Both the position numbers and the translations under genes were made by a program. The notes beneath the pieces are model-generated. The model worked only from the letters and a program-made list of their open reading frames with translations. It was not told where the DNA came from and ran no database searches. From contig JAEOAD010000025.1 in the NCBI GenBank assembly GCA_036365145.1, positions 30,141,001-30,205,000 of the forward strand: a stretch of DNA of 64,000 bases, given 5' to 3'. Positions 31,907 through 43,200 of the stretch are shown one piece after another (position 1 is the stretch's first letter; each line of letters opens with the position of its first letter). Source of the stretch: Orientallactaga sibirica (lineage: Eukaryota > Chordata > Mammalia > Rodentia > Dipodidae).

Positions 31907-32120
31907 TATTTATTTGCAAGCAGACAGAGACAGATATATGGAGAGAGAGAGAGAGAGAGAAAGAAATAATGGGCACATTAGGGCCTCTTGCTACTGCAAA
32001 TGAACTCCAGATGTATGCATCATATTGTGCATCTGGATTTATGTGGGTACTGGGGAATTAAACCCAGGCATAAATGCTTTGCAAGCAGTGCCTTTAACTG
32101 CTGAGCCAGCTCCCCAGACC
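31907..32120 (-). mobile_element. DIP-like SINE (minus arm of inverted pair)
   Basis: 'tatttatttgcaagcagaca', (GA)n, 'ccagatgtatgcatcatatt', ending 'ctgagccagctccccagacc'. It forms an inverted pair with the preceding copy with almost no spacer. Confidence 0.9.
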
Positions 32121-32384
32121 TTAAATAGATTTTTGATAAAGATTAGATTGGAAGCCTTCCATTAAATATAGCCAAATTTCACAAAACTTTTAAAAAGGCT
32201 TTAAAAAGGAAGTTTGTAACATTTAACTAATTTTAGACCATTTAATTAACTTTAAACCAAAAATTTAACAAATTTTTGACATTTGGCCTAGTTGGCATGA
32301 CATAGGATCTCAAACATGTGGATGCTGAGTAAGTGCTTGGTGACTGAATTCATAAACAAATTGTCTGAATCAGAAGTTACTAAG

Positions 32385-32527
32385 AGCCGGGCGTGATGGC
32401 GCATGCCTTTAATCCCAGCACTCGGGAGGCAGAGGTAGGAGGATCGCCTTGAGTTCGAGGCCACCCTGAGACTAAATAGTAAATTCCAGGTCAGCCTGGG
32501 CCAGAGTGAGACCCTATCTCGCAAAAC

Positions 32528-32566
<39 letters not shown>

Positions 32567-32578
32567 AGAAGAAGAAGA
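32385..32578 (+). mobile_element. Young B1 SINE with long poly-A and (GAA)n
   Basis: 'agccgggcgtgatggcgcat' to 'gagaccctatctcg', about 35 A and a short (GAA)n. Perfect 13-bp duplication, agaagttactaag, at 32372-32384 and 32579-32591. Confidence 0.95.
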
Positions 32579-32639
32579 AGAAGTTACTAAGGCTAACTCT
32601 AAACAATATTTTTTGTATAATAAAAATGTGCTTTTAAAA

Positions 32640-33290
32640 AATATTTTGCTGAGATATCAATTGAGATGTTAATCACTCCTTTGTAAACCTAATTCCTGCC
32701 CCCTCCCATCCAAAATGAGTCTCTGCAGTGCATATCAGGTCAGTTTCATTCATCTGTAATGGATGTATATCTGGAGAACTGTTCTGCCAGAATTGGGGCT
32801 ACTAGTCCTTACGTTTTCCCTGAGTGTGAATGTGAACACGGTTTTACAAACAAGGAAAGGAGGAGGCAGAGTGCTCCTCTCATCTCCCCCAGGCCGGATG
32901 ATGAACTGTTTTTAAATATCACTGTGTACCTGACCTTCAGAAGGAAATAATTGTGGGGCGGTTTGCTCATTACAGAGCAAAGGAAGGGTCACACAACTGG
33001 GTGTTCCAGATAAAAGTCCAATTAATCTCAAACCAGTTCTGTGTAGAGTCTAGAAGGGAGCCAGGGAAGCTCAGGTTCAGCTCCCGAGCACCTCGTTCCC
33101 TGTGATTGATGGTAGCGACTGAACAGTGTTCACTCTGCGGCAGAGGAAGGTCAGGAGTTCCGGTCCCCTCTGTCTTCCTGCTGCTCAACGGAGTGTCCAG
33201 CCAGTGCAGTCTTTGTCCTCGCCCAGGTGCTTGCTTGTTGAGCAGGACAACAAACAGAAGTGCTGGTGAGACGCTGAAGAAAATTCAGTC
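32640..33290. other. Unique non-coding sequence
   Basis: Repeat-free. Short overlapping ORFs on both strands (32759-32950 +, 32970-33188 -) have no recognisable domains. Confidence 0.4.
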
Positions 33291-33900
33291 TTAGCAGCAG
33301 CTGGCAGACGGCCAATTTTGAGTTTTCTGGAGAAAGTATTTTTATCCTCTCATAGGGCCCAGGGATTTGAAACAGTGTGATCATTCCCGGAAGAGTAACA
33401 CCGTTTACAAAATACCATCTTGTGCAATAGTGTCGTATAATGTCTTTTAAAGCTGGCTAACAGTTGCTGTAGTCACCTTTATGTGACAGATTTATCTGCA
33501 TAGACCAGACTTTTGGCTGTGGATTATTTCTCATTGTGTCTAAAGTGATAAGACGAGTCATTTCTTGTGTTCGACCCTTGTGGGGAATTAGGTGGCCACC
33601 CCTCTCCTTCTTCGGTTTCACTCTCCTAACTCCTGAGCATTTAACAATCGTCCACATTGGCTTTGATTAGCATAAGCAGATTTCCCACACGTCTCATACA
33701 TTTCTTCTTTAATCAGGGCCACTTGGACACAGTAAGCGCCTCTTGTTTATCCGCTATGTCATTCAAATGGAGATGCAATCTCAGCACTGGCGGTGACAAA
33801 GAGGAGGATGAGCAGGAAGCCGGAGAGGCCAGTGCCGGCAGAGGCAGCAGAGCGCCACGGCACAGGCTCATGGTCTTGTGGTCAGCCTGCTAATCTAACA
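33291..33900. promoter_or_regulatory. Candidate conserved non-coding element
   Basis: Repeat-free and not GC-rich, yet keeps many CpGs ('cattcccggaag', 'gtgtcgtataatg', 'gacgagtc', 'acaatcgtccac'). It includes 'ggctttgattagcataagca' and 'tcattcaaatggagatgcaa'. Retained CpGs outside an island suggest constraint. Function is inferred. Confidence 0.3.
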
Positions 33901-34189
33901 GGAGTTGCAGGTTTTTTTAAAGAACAAAATATCTAAAACTTCTCAACTAAAGAGAGGCTTTCTTGCAGTACGCAGACGAATCTGCTGGCTACTCAAGGAC
34001 AGGAGCTGCAGAAGGAGAGGTTCTCTCTCAAGTGCCACACATGGCTGTTTGCTTTCATAGTATCTCTGAGTGCTTTGCCATTTTTGAGGGAGACCAGCTT
34101 CTCCCTCCCCATCCCTTTCCCCTCTGCCAATCCTTTGAGATCTAGTTTGAAATTAGAGTAACCAACACGGGCACTCTAGCTTTCCCTTT
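33901..34189. other. Unique non-coding sequence
   Basis: No recognised feature. Confidence 0.4.
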
Positions 34190-34265
34190 CTTTGGGATGA
34201 CACCCAGGGCCTTGAACATGCTATGCAAATCCTCCAACCCGGAACTGCACCCTTGGCCTAGAAGT
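34190..34265 (-). mobile_element. ID/B4-type SINE fragment
   Basis: 'gggatgacacccagggcctt' and 'gaacatgctatgcaaat' resemble the minus strand of the ID-type tRNA-derived head found in rodent B4 elements. Confidence 0.5.
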
Positions 34266-36114
34266 TACATTTTCTGCTTGACATTTTTCAGACTAAACAG
34301 ATACATCTTGACTATAAGCCTTGTGAAGTCTATCTTGTTAAAATACTAATGGGAGATTCCGCGTCAGGATCATCAACAATACTATTCCTTGAGGTCACCT
34401 TCTGAAGGACAGGGGCCATTTCTCAGCCACTTATACCCTGAGGGGGGGGGGTCTGAACCATCTATGAGTGGGATTCTCCATCTTGGTGGGGTCTTATGTT
34501 TCTGTGAGGCCCTCAGCAGAGGAGCTTCCATCCTCCAGGGTTTGCAGAAACTTTCAGGGTAAAGCCAGCCTTGACGTGTCCTTTTCAGTCAGGGGTTTCT
34601 GCTCTAATAGTGTGTATGAGCCGTAAGGTCTATGGAAGGTAACACTACAGTAATACTTGTCTCAAAAAACAAAACAACACAAAACAAAACAAAAACACAT
34701 AAACAAACACTACAGTGAACAAAAGAGAATATAGTAGAAATCAACTTCTTCCCTTTACCCTCATCTCCTTTTCTTAGAGCCAACCATTGTTGCCAATTCT
34801 TGAGTGTGTTTTTTTCCTGAAGTGTTTGATCCATTATATATATATTTATTTATTCAGTATTTGTGTATATGCTCTTTGAAACACTTGCCTGGTATCAAAT
34901 TACACACACCTCCTTTTCTTCTTAATGTATCTTGGTAGAGTTGCTATATACAGTGGTACAGAAGGCTTGGCCAAGGGAAGTGGCAGCTAAAATGCAGTAA
35001 GTTGTTGTCTGGTGCGGTCTGGGTCTCTGTGGGAGAGAGTGACATTCCTTCATCTAACAAAGGCACCATCACTGGCCCTGGAGTTGTCTAGACCAGCACG
35101 CGGAGAGCCACGCCTCTCTTTTTCATCATGACCAAGTGTTTTGTGGAAGTGAACAAGCACATTAACTCGTTTCCTGCTGGTGGACGTTTGGGTTCTTTTA
35201 CTCTTTTTTTCTTCATAGAACAAAATGTCTTAGTAAATTTCTTTGCCTGAACATTTTGTGCACACCTGCCTGAGAATATCTGAGGAGTACATTTGGAGAA
35301 GCCAGTTTGACATTCTAAAACATGTGGTTTCAAAAGAGAAACAAAAAATGTTGATTTAAAAAGACCCGTGTTCCAGAGATATTTCTTCTTTAATTATTGG
35401 AAACAATATTCCAAATTTTCTCCCTTGATAATTGCCTTCCAGCTGCTCTGGGCTGCATTTGCTTCTTCTCTTGGACCTTAACCCTCCTGGCAGATAGTCT
35501 TTCTTTCCACTCAGTCCTCCCGGTCTGAGCAGGTCCCGGTATTCAGTGGTCTTCCTTGTTCATGGGGAGAGCCTCAGTCACCGAAATCAGAAGATTCACG
35601 ATTTCCCATCGACACTTATGGAAGGGTGAAGTTCATTCCCATGCTTCTCAAGATCTTGGCGTACCTCTTATTAAATGTCAATGAATTTTCTGACTCCAAA
35701 ACATGGAGACATTGTGTCTCAAGCAAAGGGATTTCCACAGAATAGTTTCTATTATCAGAGGCGAGATGGTGCAGCTTCTAGGTGAGGGTCTTTACAAGGA
35801 GCAGAATGGGGACAATGATACTCCATCGACGGGCTGTCCTTGGGTATGGAGACATGAGAGCAGTTCAGGTAGAGCAGGTGATGGCGATGGTAGTGAGAAA
35901 CTTCATGTGAATCCGAGGAAACAGAACAAGTTTTTCTTGGGAACCATGATGCATGCTACATAGACTTGACTGACATTTAGGCCACATAGTGAACATCATA
36001 CTTCCATTTTAAAGAAAAGGCCAGAGAGGCAAAATAAGTTGTTCTTGTCTTCCCAACCATGAAGGGGAAGTGCTAGTATACAACCCATGCTCCTCCACAT
36101 TTATGCAGATGGTT
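34266..36114. other. Unique non-coding sequence
   Basis: Contains a poly-G run at about 34442-34450, an A/C simple stretch (34666-34700), and a MIR-like stretch at about 36005-36080 ('ggccagagaggcaaaataag'). No exon supported. Confidence 0.45.
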
Positions 36115-36152
36115 TTCTTTTCTTTTTTTAGTTTTTATTTTATTTATTTATT

Positions 36153-36193
<41 letters not shown>

Positions 36194-36346
36194 ATGGGCA
36201 TGCCAGAGCCTCTAGCCACTGCAAATAAACTCCACATGCGTGTGCCACCTTGTGCATCTGGCTTTATGTGGATACTGGGAAATCAAACCAGGGTCCTTAG
36301 GCTTTGAAGGCAAGCAACCTAACCACTGAGCCATCTCTCTAGTCCC
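36115..36346 (-). mobile_element. DIP-like SINE
   Basis: TTTA tail, (GA)n (36151-36192), 'gaatgggcatgccagagcct', 'ccaccttgtgcatctggctt', ending 'ctgagccatctctctagtccc' (split here). Confidence 0.93.
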
Positions 36347-36444
36347 AGGACTCTTCTTTTGAAGCGAGCAAAGTTTCAGTTGTGATTTTGAGCAGTGAGT
36401 TTCATAGGGTCATTCTTTCTGCTTTCTGTAGACTGTTTCTTTTC

Positions 36445-36614
36445 TTTTTTTTTTCTTTTTTTTTTTTTTCTGGTTTTTAGAGGTAGGGTCTCACTCTAGC
36501 TCAGGCTGACCTGGAATTCACTATGTAGTCTCAGGGTGGCCTTGAACTCATGGTGATCCTCTTACCTCTGCCTCCCGAGTGCTGGGATTAAAGGCGTGCG
36601 CCACCACGCCCGGC
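36445..36614 (-). mobile_element. B1 SINE
   Basis: T-rich tail, 'gaggtagggtctcactctag' to 'cgccaccacgcccggc'. A near-perfect direct repeat, gact.tttcttttc, at about 36432 and 36615. Confidence 0.94.
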
Positions 36615-37442
36615 GACTATTTCTTTTCAACTGATTTGCATAAAACATTTGAATTTCAAGGGTCATACAGATCTACTTCCAAGAAGATATGAGTATTTGA
36701 AGGACTAATGAAGAAACTTTGACCTGTGGTTCTAGAAAAAAAGTCGTAGTGAGGAGTGCTTTCATGATCTCTGTAGCCTTGAATAGCTTACTGTGTCACG
36801 TGTGCCTTCTGCAGTGACCTCCAGCCCTACAGACATGTCTCTGTGTTCCATATCCTGTGCACTCACCTCTCTACCTACCATATGCACTAGGAATTCTTTT
36901 TTCCATTGATAAGCCTGAATCTTGACAACTTATTTCTCTTAGCTTATCCCAAATCCACGGTAGTAGATGTTTCTATTTCTTACCTCATGTTTGAGAAAAA
37001 TATGACTTATAAGATAACTTTTGGTGTGGAAGAAAGAATATAAGCAGCCTTGGAGGAAATGTGGCCATGAAGCTTTGTTTACGTAGAAAACCACAGGAGC
37101 AGGAAGAACCTGTGATGGTGGCCCGCCCTCTGAACCAGACACTGCCTCAGCACGTGGGCTGAAATAATCAAGCGGCCAATGCTGCTGTACAAAATGGGCA
37201 GACGCTTTTCTTTATTCTTTCCAGACAACTTCTTCCTTCTTTTTAGATGAATCTACCCATGTTGAACAAGCTAATAGATAAATATTCGGTTGTTTTTGTC
37301 TTTTTATTATAAAAGTTCAACTTTCCGTGCAACTTCATGCCTCTTAAACACCCGATACAACCATTTGCATACATAATAGACATACTTATGAGGCGTCTAT
37401 GATGTAGAAAGCATGGCATTAAATGGGTGTGTGATAAAAATA
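36615..37442. other. Unique non-coding sequence
   Basis: No recognised repeat or exon. Confidence 0.4.
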
Positions 37443-37955
37443 ATGGTCCCTGTTATGCTTTGGGGTTGAAATGTCTCCCACAGGCTTATGTATTGGGTAC
37501 ATGGTTCCTAGCTGGGGGACTGTTCAGGAAGGCTCATTGGAAGAAAGGGCCTAGCTTGTAGGCATAGGATACTAAGGTAGGCCTTTGAGGGTTACAGCTC
37601 GGCTCTGCTGGTTACATATTTGGGTACATGGTTCCTAGCGGGGTACTGGACAGGAAGGTTCATGGGCTCTTTGTAAGAAGGGGCCTGGCTTCTAGACATA
37701 GGAACTAAGGGAAGACCTTTGAGGGTTACAGCCAGACTCTGCTGGTCCACTCCTTGCTTATATTCTGCCAAGATGTGAGGGGCAATTGCCTCACACTTCT
37801 GCCACTGTGGAACAAGCCACCCAGGTGCCATGCCTTCCTTGTCACCATGGTCTGTGTCCCATGAAGCCATGAGCCAAAACAAACCTTTCTTCCCTCAAGT
37901 TGCTTCTGTCAGGTACTTGGCTACAGGGATGAAAATAGTAACTAATAGAGTCTCA
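37443..37955 (+). mobile_element. hAT-type nonautonomous transposon with internal duplication
   Basis: 'ctttggggttgaaatgtctc' begins it and 'cagggatgaaaatagtaact' ends it. An internal segment is repeated: 'gggtacatggttcctagc' at about 37495 and 37622, and 'aggcctttgagggttacag' at about 37579 versus 'agacctttgagggttacag' at about 37715. Same general layout as the other hAT-type elements, with 'gagccaaaacaaacctttct' near the end. Confidence 0.6.
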
Positions 37956-39080
37956 GTCTGTTGTGAACAGGGTGGTCAGATAAATACCTTCAGATGTAGA
38001 GGAATTTAACCCTTTCCTGCTCCAGCTACCATTCCCAAAGTCATTCCTCCTCAGCAGAAGACCTTGCAGGTACTTGCTGCAACAGAGAGGTATTTGGGCA
38101 GTTTGGTTGCCATTCTCTGTTTCTAGCTATCAAAGAAACAATGAACAAATGCTTAATTGTTCAAATATTATGGTCTTAAAATACAGTACTTTTGGCCATT
38201 TAAGGAAGACTGGGAAAAACAAGGGATGAATAGTCCAAAATAAATAGCTTCAGGGTCTTTATCAGCCTGCCACACATGTGTGTCTGTAGGGATGTGAAAA
38301 GGTCAGGATGGAATAAGCAAGAGGTAAATACACAGGAAGGCAATCATATGCAAAGACCTGGAATTTGTTTTCTCAGTATTGGACATTGATTCTTAAATGT
38401 TGAGGAAGTGGAATGAGTTTCATTCATCAAACGCTGGGAGATGGTGTTTGTACAATTTTCAAGGTCTGGGTTTTGGACGAGTGCAGAGAACAAAAGAGTA
38501 CTTCTCACAGGGAGAATCTGAATGTGTGTGTGTCCAGTGAGGTGGGTTTCATGAAGGTGTGGAGGTCCAAAAAGATTCGGCTTTGGAAGTGAAAGGTTAT
38601 TTCTTCACTGATTAGATTTCAGATTCAGAGAGAAAGCTAAAGGAATTCTCACCAAACAGAAAACCAGTACATGGAAATTTCTGGGACAGGTCTGTAAAAC
38701 ATAGAGAGCAAAGCAGTGGATTGAGCTAACACTCTGACATAGCTCAGCTCAGGGTCCGTCTCACTTTTGACTCAATTGCTAGGAATTGAGAAAATTGCTT
38801 CACAAAAGCTCCATTCTTGCTGTAACATTTTGCCAGAGGCTTCCAGCAGGTGATATACTTGGGAGAATATTTACATGAGAGAAGATAAAGTCATTTTATT
38901 TTCCTCCTAATCAAGTTATACCTTAATTGCCTTATGAAACCATTCTTCTTGCTTGGCTCCTCTTTCTTGCATGCACATTATGTTGTGACCACTGACAGTT
39001 GAAACTGCAGTCTTCTCTATGCCACAGAAACAAATGCATTCTTGTTGGGGTGGGTGTTTTATTAAAGGCTAAATAACTTA
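37956..39080. other. Unique non-coding sequence
   Basis: No recognised feature. Confidence 0.4.
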
Positions 39081-39294
39081 ATATTTATTTATTTATTCAT
39101 TTATTTATGAGAGAGAGAAAGAGGCAGATAGAGAGCAAGACAGAATATATACACCAGGGCCTCTAGCCACTGCAAATGAACTCCAGATACATGTGCCACA
39201 ATGTGCATCTGGCTTATGTGGGTACTAGGGAATCGAACTGTGGTCCTTAGGCTTCACAGGCAAGCGCTTAACCACTAAGCCATCTCTCCAGCCC
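39081..39294 (-). mobile_element. DIP-like SINE
   Basis: TTTA-rich tail, GA-rich stretch, 'ctctagccactgcaaatgaa', ending 'taagccatctctccagccct'. Confidence 0.93.
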
Positions 39295-39448
39295 TGGATG
39301 ATTATTTTAATGTGGCTCTGGATATATGTGATATTTTCAACCAAGGTACTACTTTTGACCAGTTTTAATGCAATACCATGGAGAAAAATTATGTGATTTT
39401 TGTCTCTGCTTTGTGGAGATCAGGCAGGTTAGGAGATTTCTACTCACA

Positions 39449-40609
39449 TAGTTTTTTTTTTTTTTTTTGAATTAAGAAGGAATAATGGCCCTGAATCCCC
39501 AGGAAAGGATGACTTGGAAAATCTGGACTGGAAGGAGTATGCAGTTGACATCCTTCTTGTAAGGTATCTCTGCTGCAGAATGAATCATGGACCTTGAAGG
39601 GGTCTTCAGAGGATGCGAGGGAAGAAGGCTCCCCACCACAGGAAGGCAGACCAAAGTCGGATTCTGGGCCCAAACCACCATTTCAGAAAGTGGTTCATAA
39701 TCCTTTTCTGTTACTAAATAAATCAAGGTATTCTTGTGAGTTTTATTATTGACATTTATAGCCAGTTACTTAATCACCCTTGAAATCTGGTTATAAAGCT
39801 ATTGTTAAAGATAGTATGTTGTCTAACGCTGTGTTTCTTTTTAAGAACATTCCATTTTTACACTTAAAATGTATAAAAGTATATGCTTGTGTTTCCAAAG
39901 GCGTTCTTCTCTAGTACAGTTAAAATTGTATGTGCATTTTATAAATTTTTTTGTTAATCTTAGTTTTGAATACTAACTTGTATTTACATAGGCAAGGCAC
40001 CTATGCAGTTATGCACATTGTCTGCTAATGGTAGCCTAAATAAAGCACTTCATTTTATATGCTGAAATAATTGTGGAGAAGTGATTTTAGAGAACTTGAA
40101 TTACCCCAGCTAATTTCTTTAAATCTTCTTTCCAAGGAAATAGTCCCTACATCCTGTGTAATTTCAAGAGGAAAAATTATGAAGCTGCTCTTTAGCACCT
40201 GTTTTTGCTTCATCCTACCAGGCTCTTGAAGTGATCTTTGCTACTTTTTAATGTCCAGTGCCCAGAGGCCACCGTATTTCAGTTCTCAGATTAACATCTG
40301 CAAGTGTCCTGACAGTCATTTACGAAATAATGTGAATAAAGTGAAATTCAAAGAACTGTTTGAAAGACTCAAGCCTTACCAGTTATGCACTGTGTCCAAG
40401 CACTTCTAGGATATCTGAGAAGTGCTTTGGAGGCTGGGCACTCCAGGTATCTCACCCCACAACTTCTTTCCTTTTTTTTTTTTTTTTCCCAGGAAGGGAA
40501 AGCTAGTTGTTGGGTCTCATTTTCTAGTTCTGAGTATTAAGGGTCCATGTGCGTATACTGCTTACATCTGTAAAGGTACATTTTAATGTTAAATCCATTG
40601 GTAACAAGA
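39449..40609. other. Poly-T-headed unique stretch with polyadenylation-type signal
   Basis: A poly-T (39451-39468) precedes about 1.1 kb of repeat-free DNA. Plus strand 39477-39600 reads open as a short acidic peptide without recognised domain. AATAAA occurs at 40039-40044 in an AT-rich, 3'-UTR-like context. It could be regulatory DNA, a UTR remnant or chance. Confidence 0.25.
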
Positions 40610-40735
40610 TTCCATCTTGTGTACAGCTGAAGAAGCTAAGACATGACAATGTTAAGTGACTTGCCCAGGGCCGCATAGGGTAGCTATAAAGTGGTGAAGC
40701 CAGTTCAACAGTGCAGGCTACACTACCCCTAAATA
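40610..40735 (-). mobile_element. MIR SINE
   Basis: 'gttaagtgacttgcccaggg' and 'tataaagtggtgaagccagt' are the reverse complement of the MIR core region. Ancient mammalian SINE. Confidence 0.85.
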
Positions 40736-40869
40736 CTTTGACAAGCTGCTTTCTAAAAGCTTCTTCTTGTGTGCCTTCAGGTTTTTCTCACAGGCCCTAT
40801 TTTTAGAAGGTTGTATGGTTTCAATGATTTACTAAAATGCTTTTCCCCCAGCTAAATATCATCCTATAG

Positions 40870-41200
40870 TGATGAGTATAAGGTGCCCAAAGGGTTCATT
40901 CCCAGCCCTTGAACTTGTAATACACTCGAGACATGAAGTTTCAGTTATCAGGAATGTGTATGTTTGGCTTTCTTGATACTGACAGTTTTGCTTTTTAATT
41001 GACTGGACCAGTTTATACCCCAATCAGGCTGAGAGATTTACAGCTTTACATTTTTATCACTACTTTATATTGTGAGCCTTTTCATTTTAGTCATTTTGGT
41101 GGTATATAATTCTATCACATGAGATTTTAATTTGTACTTCCTTGATGACTAATGAAGTTGAACATCTTTTCATTTTTTTAAAAAGCAATTTTTAATTAGG
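40870..41200 (-). mobile_element. Ancient LINE-1 fragment
   Basis: 'gattttaatttgtacttcct' and 'gatgactaatgaagttgaac' match the reverse complement of the C-terminal ORF2 region of old mammalian L1M elements. Highly decayed. Confidence 0.6.
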
Positions 41201-41309
41201 TTTTTATGGTTTTTAACCAGCATCGTTGAGCCTGAGTCATCTGAATGTGCATGTTTGTATCTTTAAGCCCTCCGTTCACTGAAGCCTGTCAGAGTTCTGA
41301 CACCACACT

Positions 41310-41313
<4 letters not shown>

Positions 41314-41343
<30 letters not shown>

Positions 41344-41826
41344 TGACAACAAAACATACTTACATACCAAAGGTGCGTATTTTTCCCTCCCCTCCCCCCC
41401 TTCCCCTTTAGAACTCCACTCTCCATCATATCCCCTCTCTCTCTCCATTAGTCTCTTTTTTTAATATGATGTCATCCTCTTTTACTTCTACTATGAGGGT
41501 CTTGCGGAGGTATTGCTAGGCACAGCAAGGTCATGGATATCAAGGCCAATTTCTGTCTGGGCAGTTGCATTGTAGGGAGTCGTACGCTTCCTTTGGCTCT
41601 TCCATTCTATCCGCCCCCTCTTCCACAATGATCCCTGAGCCTTGGAGGGTGTGACAGAGATGTTTCAGTGCTTGGCACTTCTCCATCCCTTCTTCTCAGC
41701 ACTATGTTGCCTCTTGGATCATCCCAGTGGTCATCGCCATCTGAAAAGAGAAGCTTCTCTAACCAGAAGTGAGAGTAGCATTAATATGTGAATATGAGCA
41801 TTAAGTGAAGTATTTTCCGGGCAGCT
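41314..41826 (-). mobile_element. Young 5'-truncated LINE-1 (3' UTR only)
   Basis: About 28 T at the left edge, then the reverse complement of the LINE-1 3' UTR ('ctctccatcatatcccctct', 'gccatctgaaaagagaagct'), homologous to 62393-62860. Perfect 16-bp duplication, tgacaccacacttctt, at 41298-41313 and 41827-41842. It carries no ORF. Confidence 0.95.
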
Positions 41827-42039
41827 TGACACCACACTTCTTATAAGTCTGTTTGCACCGTCTGTATACATGTTGAGCCATGTTTAGACAAGTCACTGAG
41901 AAGAATATGAACATGAACAGCAGAACCCAAGATCTTGAGGAAGTGAGCGCTGAGTCTCCTTCAGGGACATACCATACAGATGAGTTCTTTACCCAGCCAT
42001 GCAAGGCTATTTGAACTCCTTGTTTCCGTGATGATTTTT

Positions 42040-42560
42040 CCTTCTGTCTTCTTAGGAACTAATGTTAAATAAATGTACTTATAGTTGTTGTGCCTCATGT
42101 CTCTCCTGCCTTTCCTGAGCCTGTCAGGGCACTGGGCCATATGCTGCTAGCAGCTGGAGCATTGAGTCCTTTTCGTGCTGCCATTTCTGCGGGATTTCAA
42201 GTCATCTTGCTTCCTGTCTCTTGTATCTGTTTAAGTATCAGTTTTATTTTTAAGATGACTAACATCCTTGGCACTATTCAATTTGCTGTTGTACACCAAC
42301 CAACAAATATGCTTATGAAATTCAAGTTCAAGGCAAGAATTTGCAGATGTAGCTCCGGGTATTTGCATGGTATTCCATGTAATAACGTATTACAAGTCTA
42401 TGACCCAAATGAGCTACTCCAATCACATTGCCAGGGAATTTTGAGTTCTTTTTTTAAATGGCACACTGGGACCACTGTGGAATTTAGAAATTACATGCTT
42501 TGGAAACTATCCATAGGATTGTATTGCCTTAAAGATGTGTTATTTGAAACACTTTAAGGT
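42040..42560. promoter_or_regulatory. Repeat-free candidate conserved element with 155-codon ORF
   Basis: Contains an octamer ATTTGCAT (42361-42368), 'ggtattccatg' and the palindrome 'gtaataacgtattac'. An ORF of 155 codons (42090-42557, +) has no recognised domain, signal or splice context. I favour non-coding regulatory DNA but cannot exclude a lineage-specific transcript. Confidence 0.25.
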
Positions 42561-42562
42561 TA

Positions 42563-42607
42563 ATATATGTGTGTTATATATATATATTCTATATAACACA
42601 CATATAT
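42563..42607. repeat. 18-bp perfect inverted repeat
   Basis: Arms 42563-42580 (atatatgtgtgttatata) and 42590-42607 (tatataacacacatatat) with a 9-bp AT-rich loop. It directly precedes a hAT-type element. Confidence 0.95.
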
Positions 42608-42608
42608 G

Positions 42609-42942
42609 ATGGTTACTCTCTGGTTGACAACTTGACTGGAGATTAGAATTACTAGGGAAACAAACTTCTTGGCATGTCTATTAAGGATTTTCTAGATTAG
42701 ATTAATTGAGGTGGAAACCTTAACCCTAATTATGGGATTATGGGGGGCACCATTACTTGGGCTAGGGTTCCTGGACTATATGAAAAAAGAAAAAGTTCAC
42801 TGAGCATCAGTGTTGGTCTCTCTCTGTTTCCCTCTGTACTGATGTGATCATGTGGTGCCTAGCTTTCTGCTTCTGCCATGTTTTCCTTACCATGATGGAC
42901 TTCCTTCTGAAACTGTAAACTGAAAACAAATCCTTTCCTTCT
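42609..42942 (+). mobile_element. hAT-type nonautonomous transposon, left part (URR1-like)
   Basis: 'ggttgacaacttgactggag', 'ggattatggggggcaccatt', 'ctgaaactgtaaactgaaaa' follow the URR1 order. It is broken by a B1 and resumes at 43131. Confidence 0.65.
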
Positions 42943-43130
42943 TCTTCTTCTTTCTTTTTTCTTTCTTTTTTTTTTTTTTTTTTTGGTTTTTTTTGAGGTA
43001 GGGTCTCACTCTAGCTCATGCTAACCTGGAATTCACTATGTAGTCTCAGGGTGGCCTTGAACTCATGGCAATCACCCTACCTTTGCCTCCGAGTGTTGGG
43101 ATTAAAGGCGTGTACCACCATGCCAGGCTA
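42943..43130 (-). mobile_element. B1 SINE inside hAT element
   Basis: Pyrimidine-rich tail, then 'gaggtagggtctcactctag' to 'taccaccatgccaggc'. Perfect 14-bp duplication, aaatcctttccttc, at 42929-42942 and 43131-43144 lies within the hAT sequence. Confidence 0.95.
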
Positions 43131-43200
43131 AATCCTTTCCTTCTTTAAGCTGCTTTTGGTTAGGGATTTTGTCCAAGAAACTTAAAGGCAACTGATTATA
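43131..43200 (+). mobile_element. hAT-type transposon, right end (URR1-like)
   Basis: 'taagctgcttttggttaggg' and 'gtccaagaaacttaaaggca' complete the element interrupted at 42942. Confidence 0.6.
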
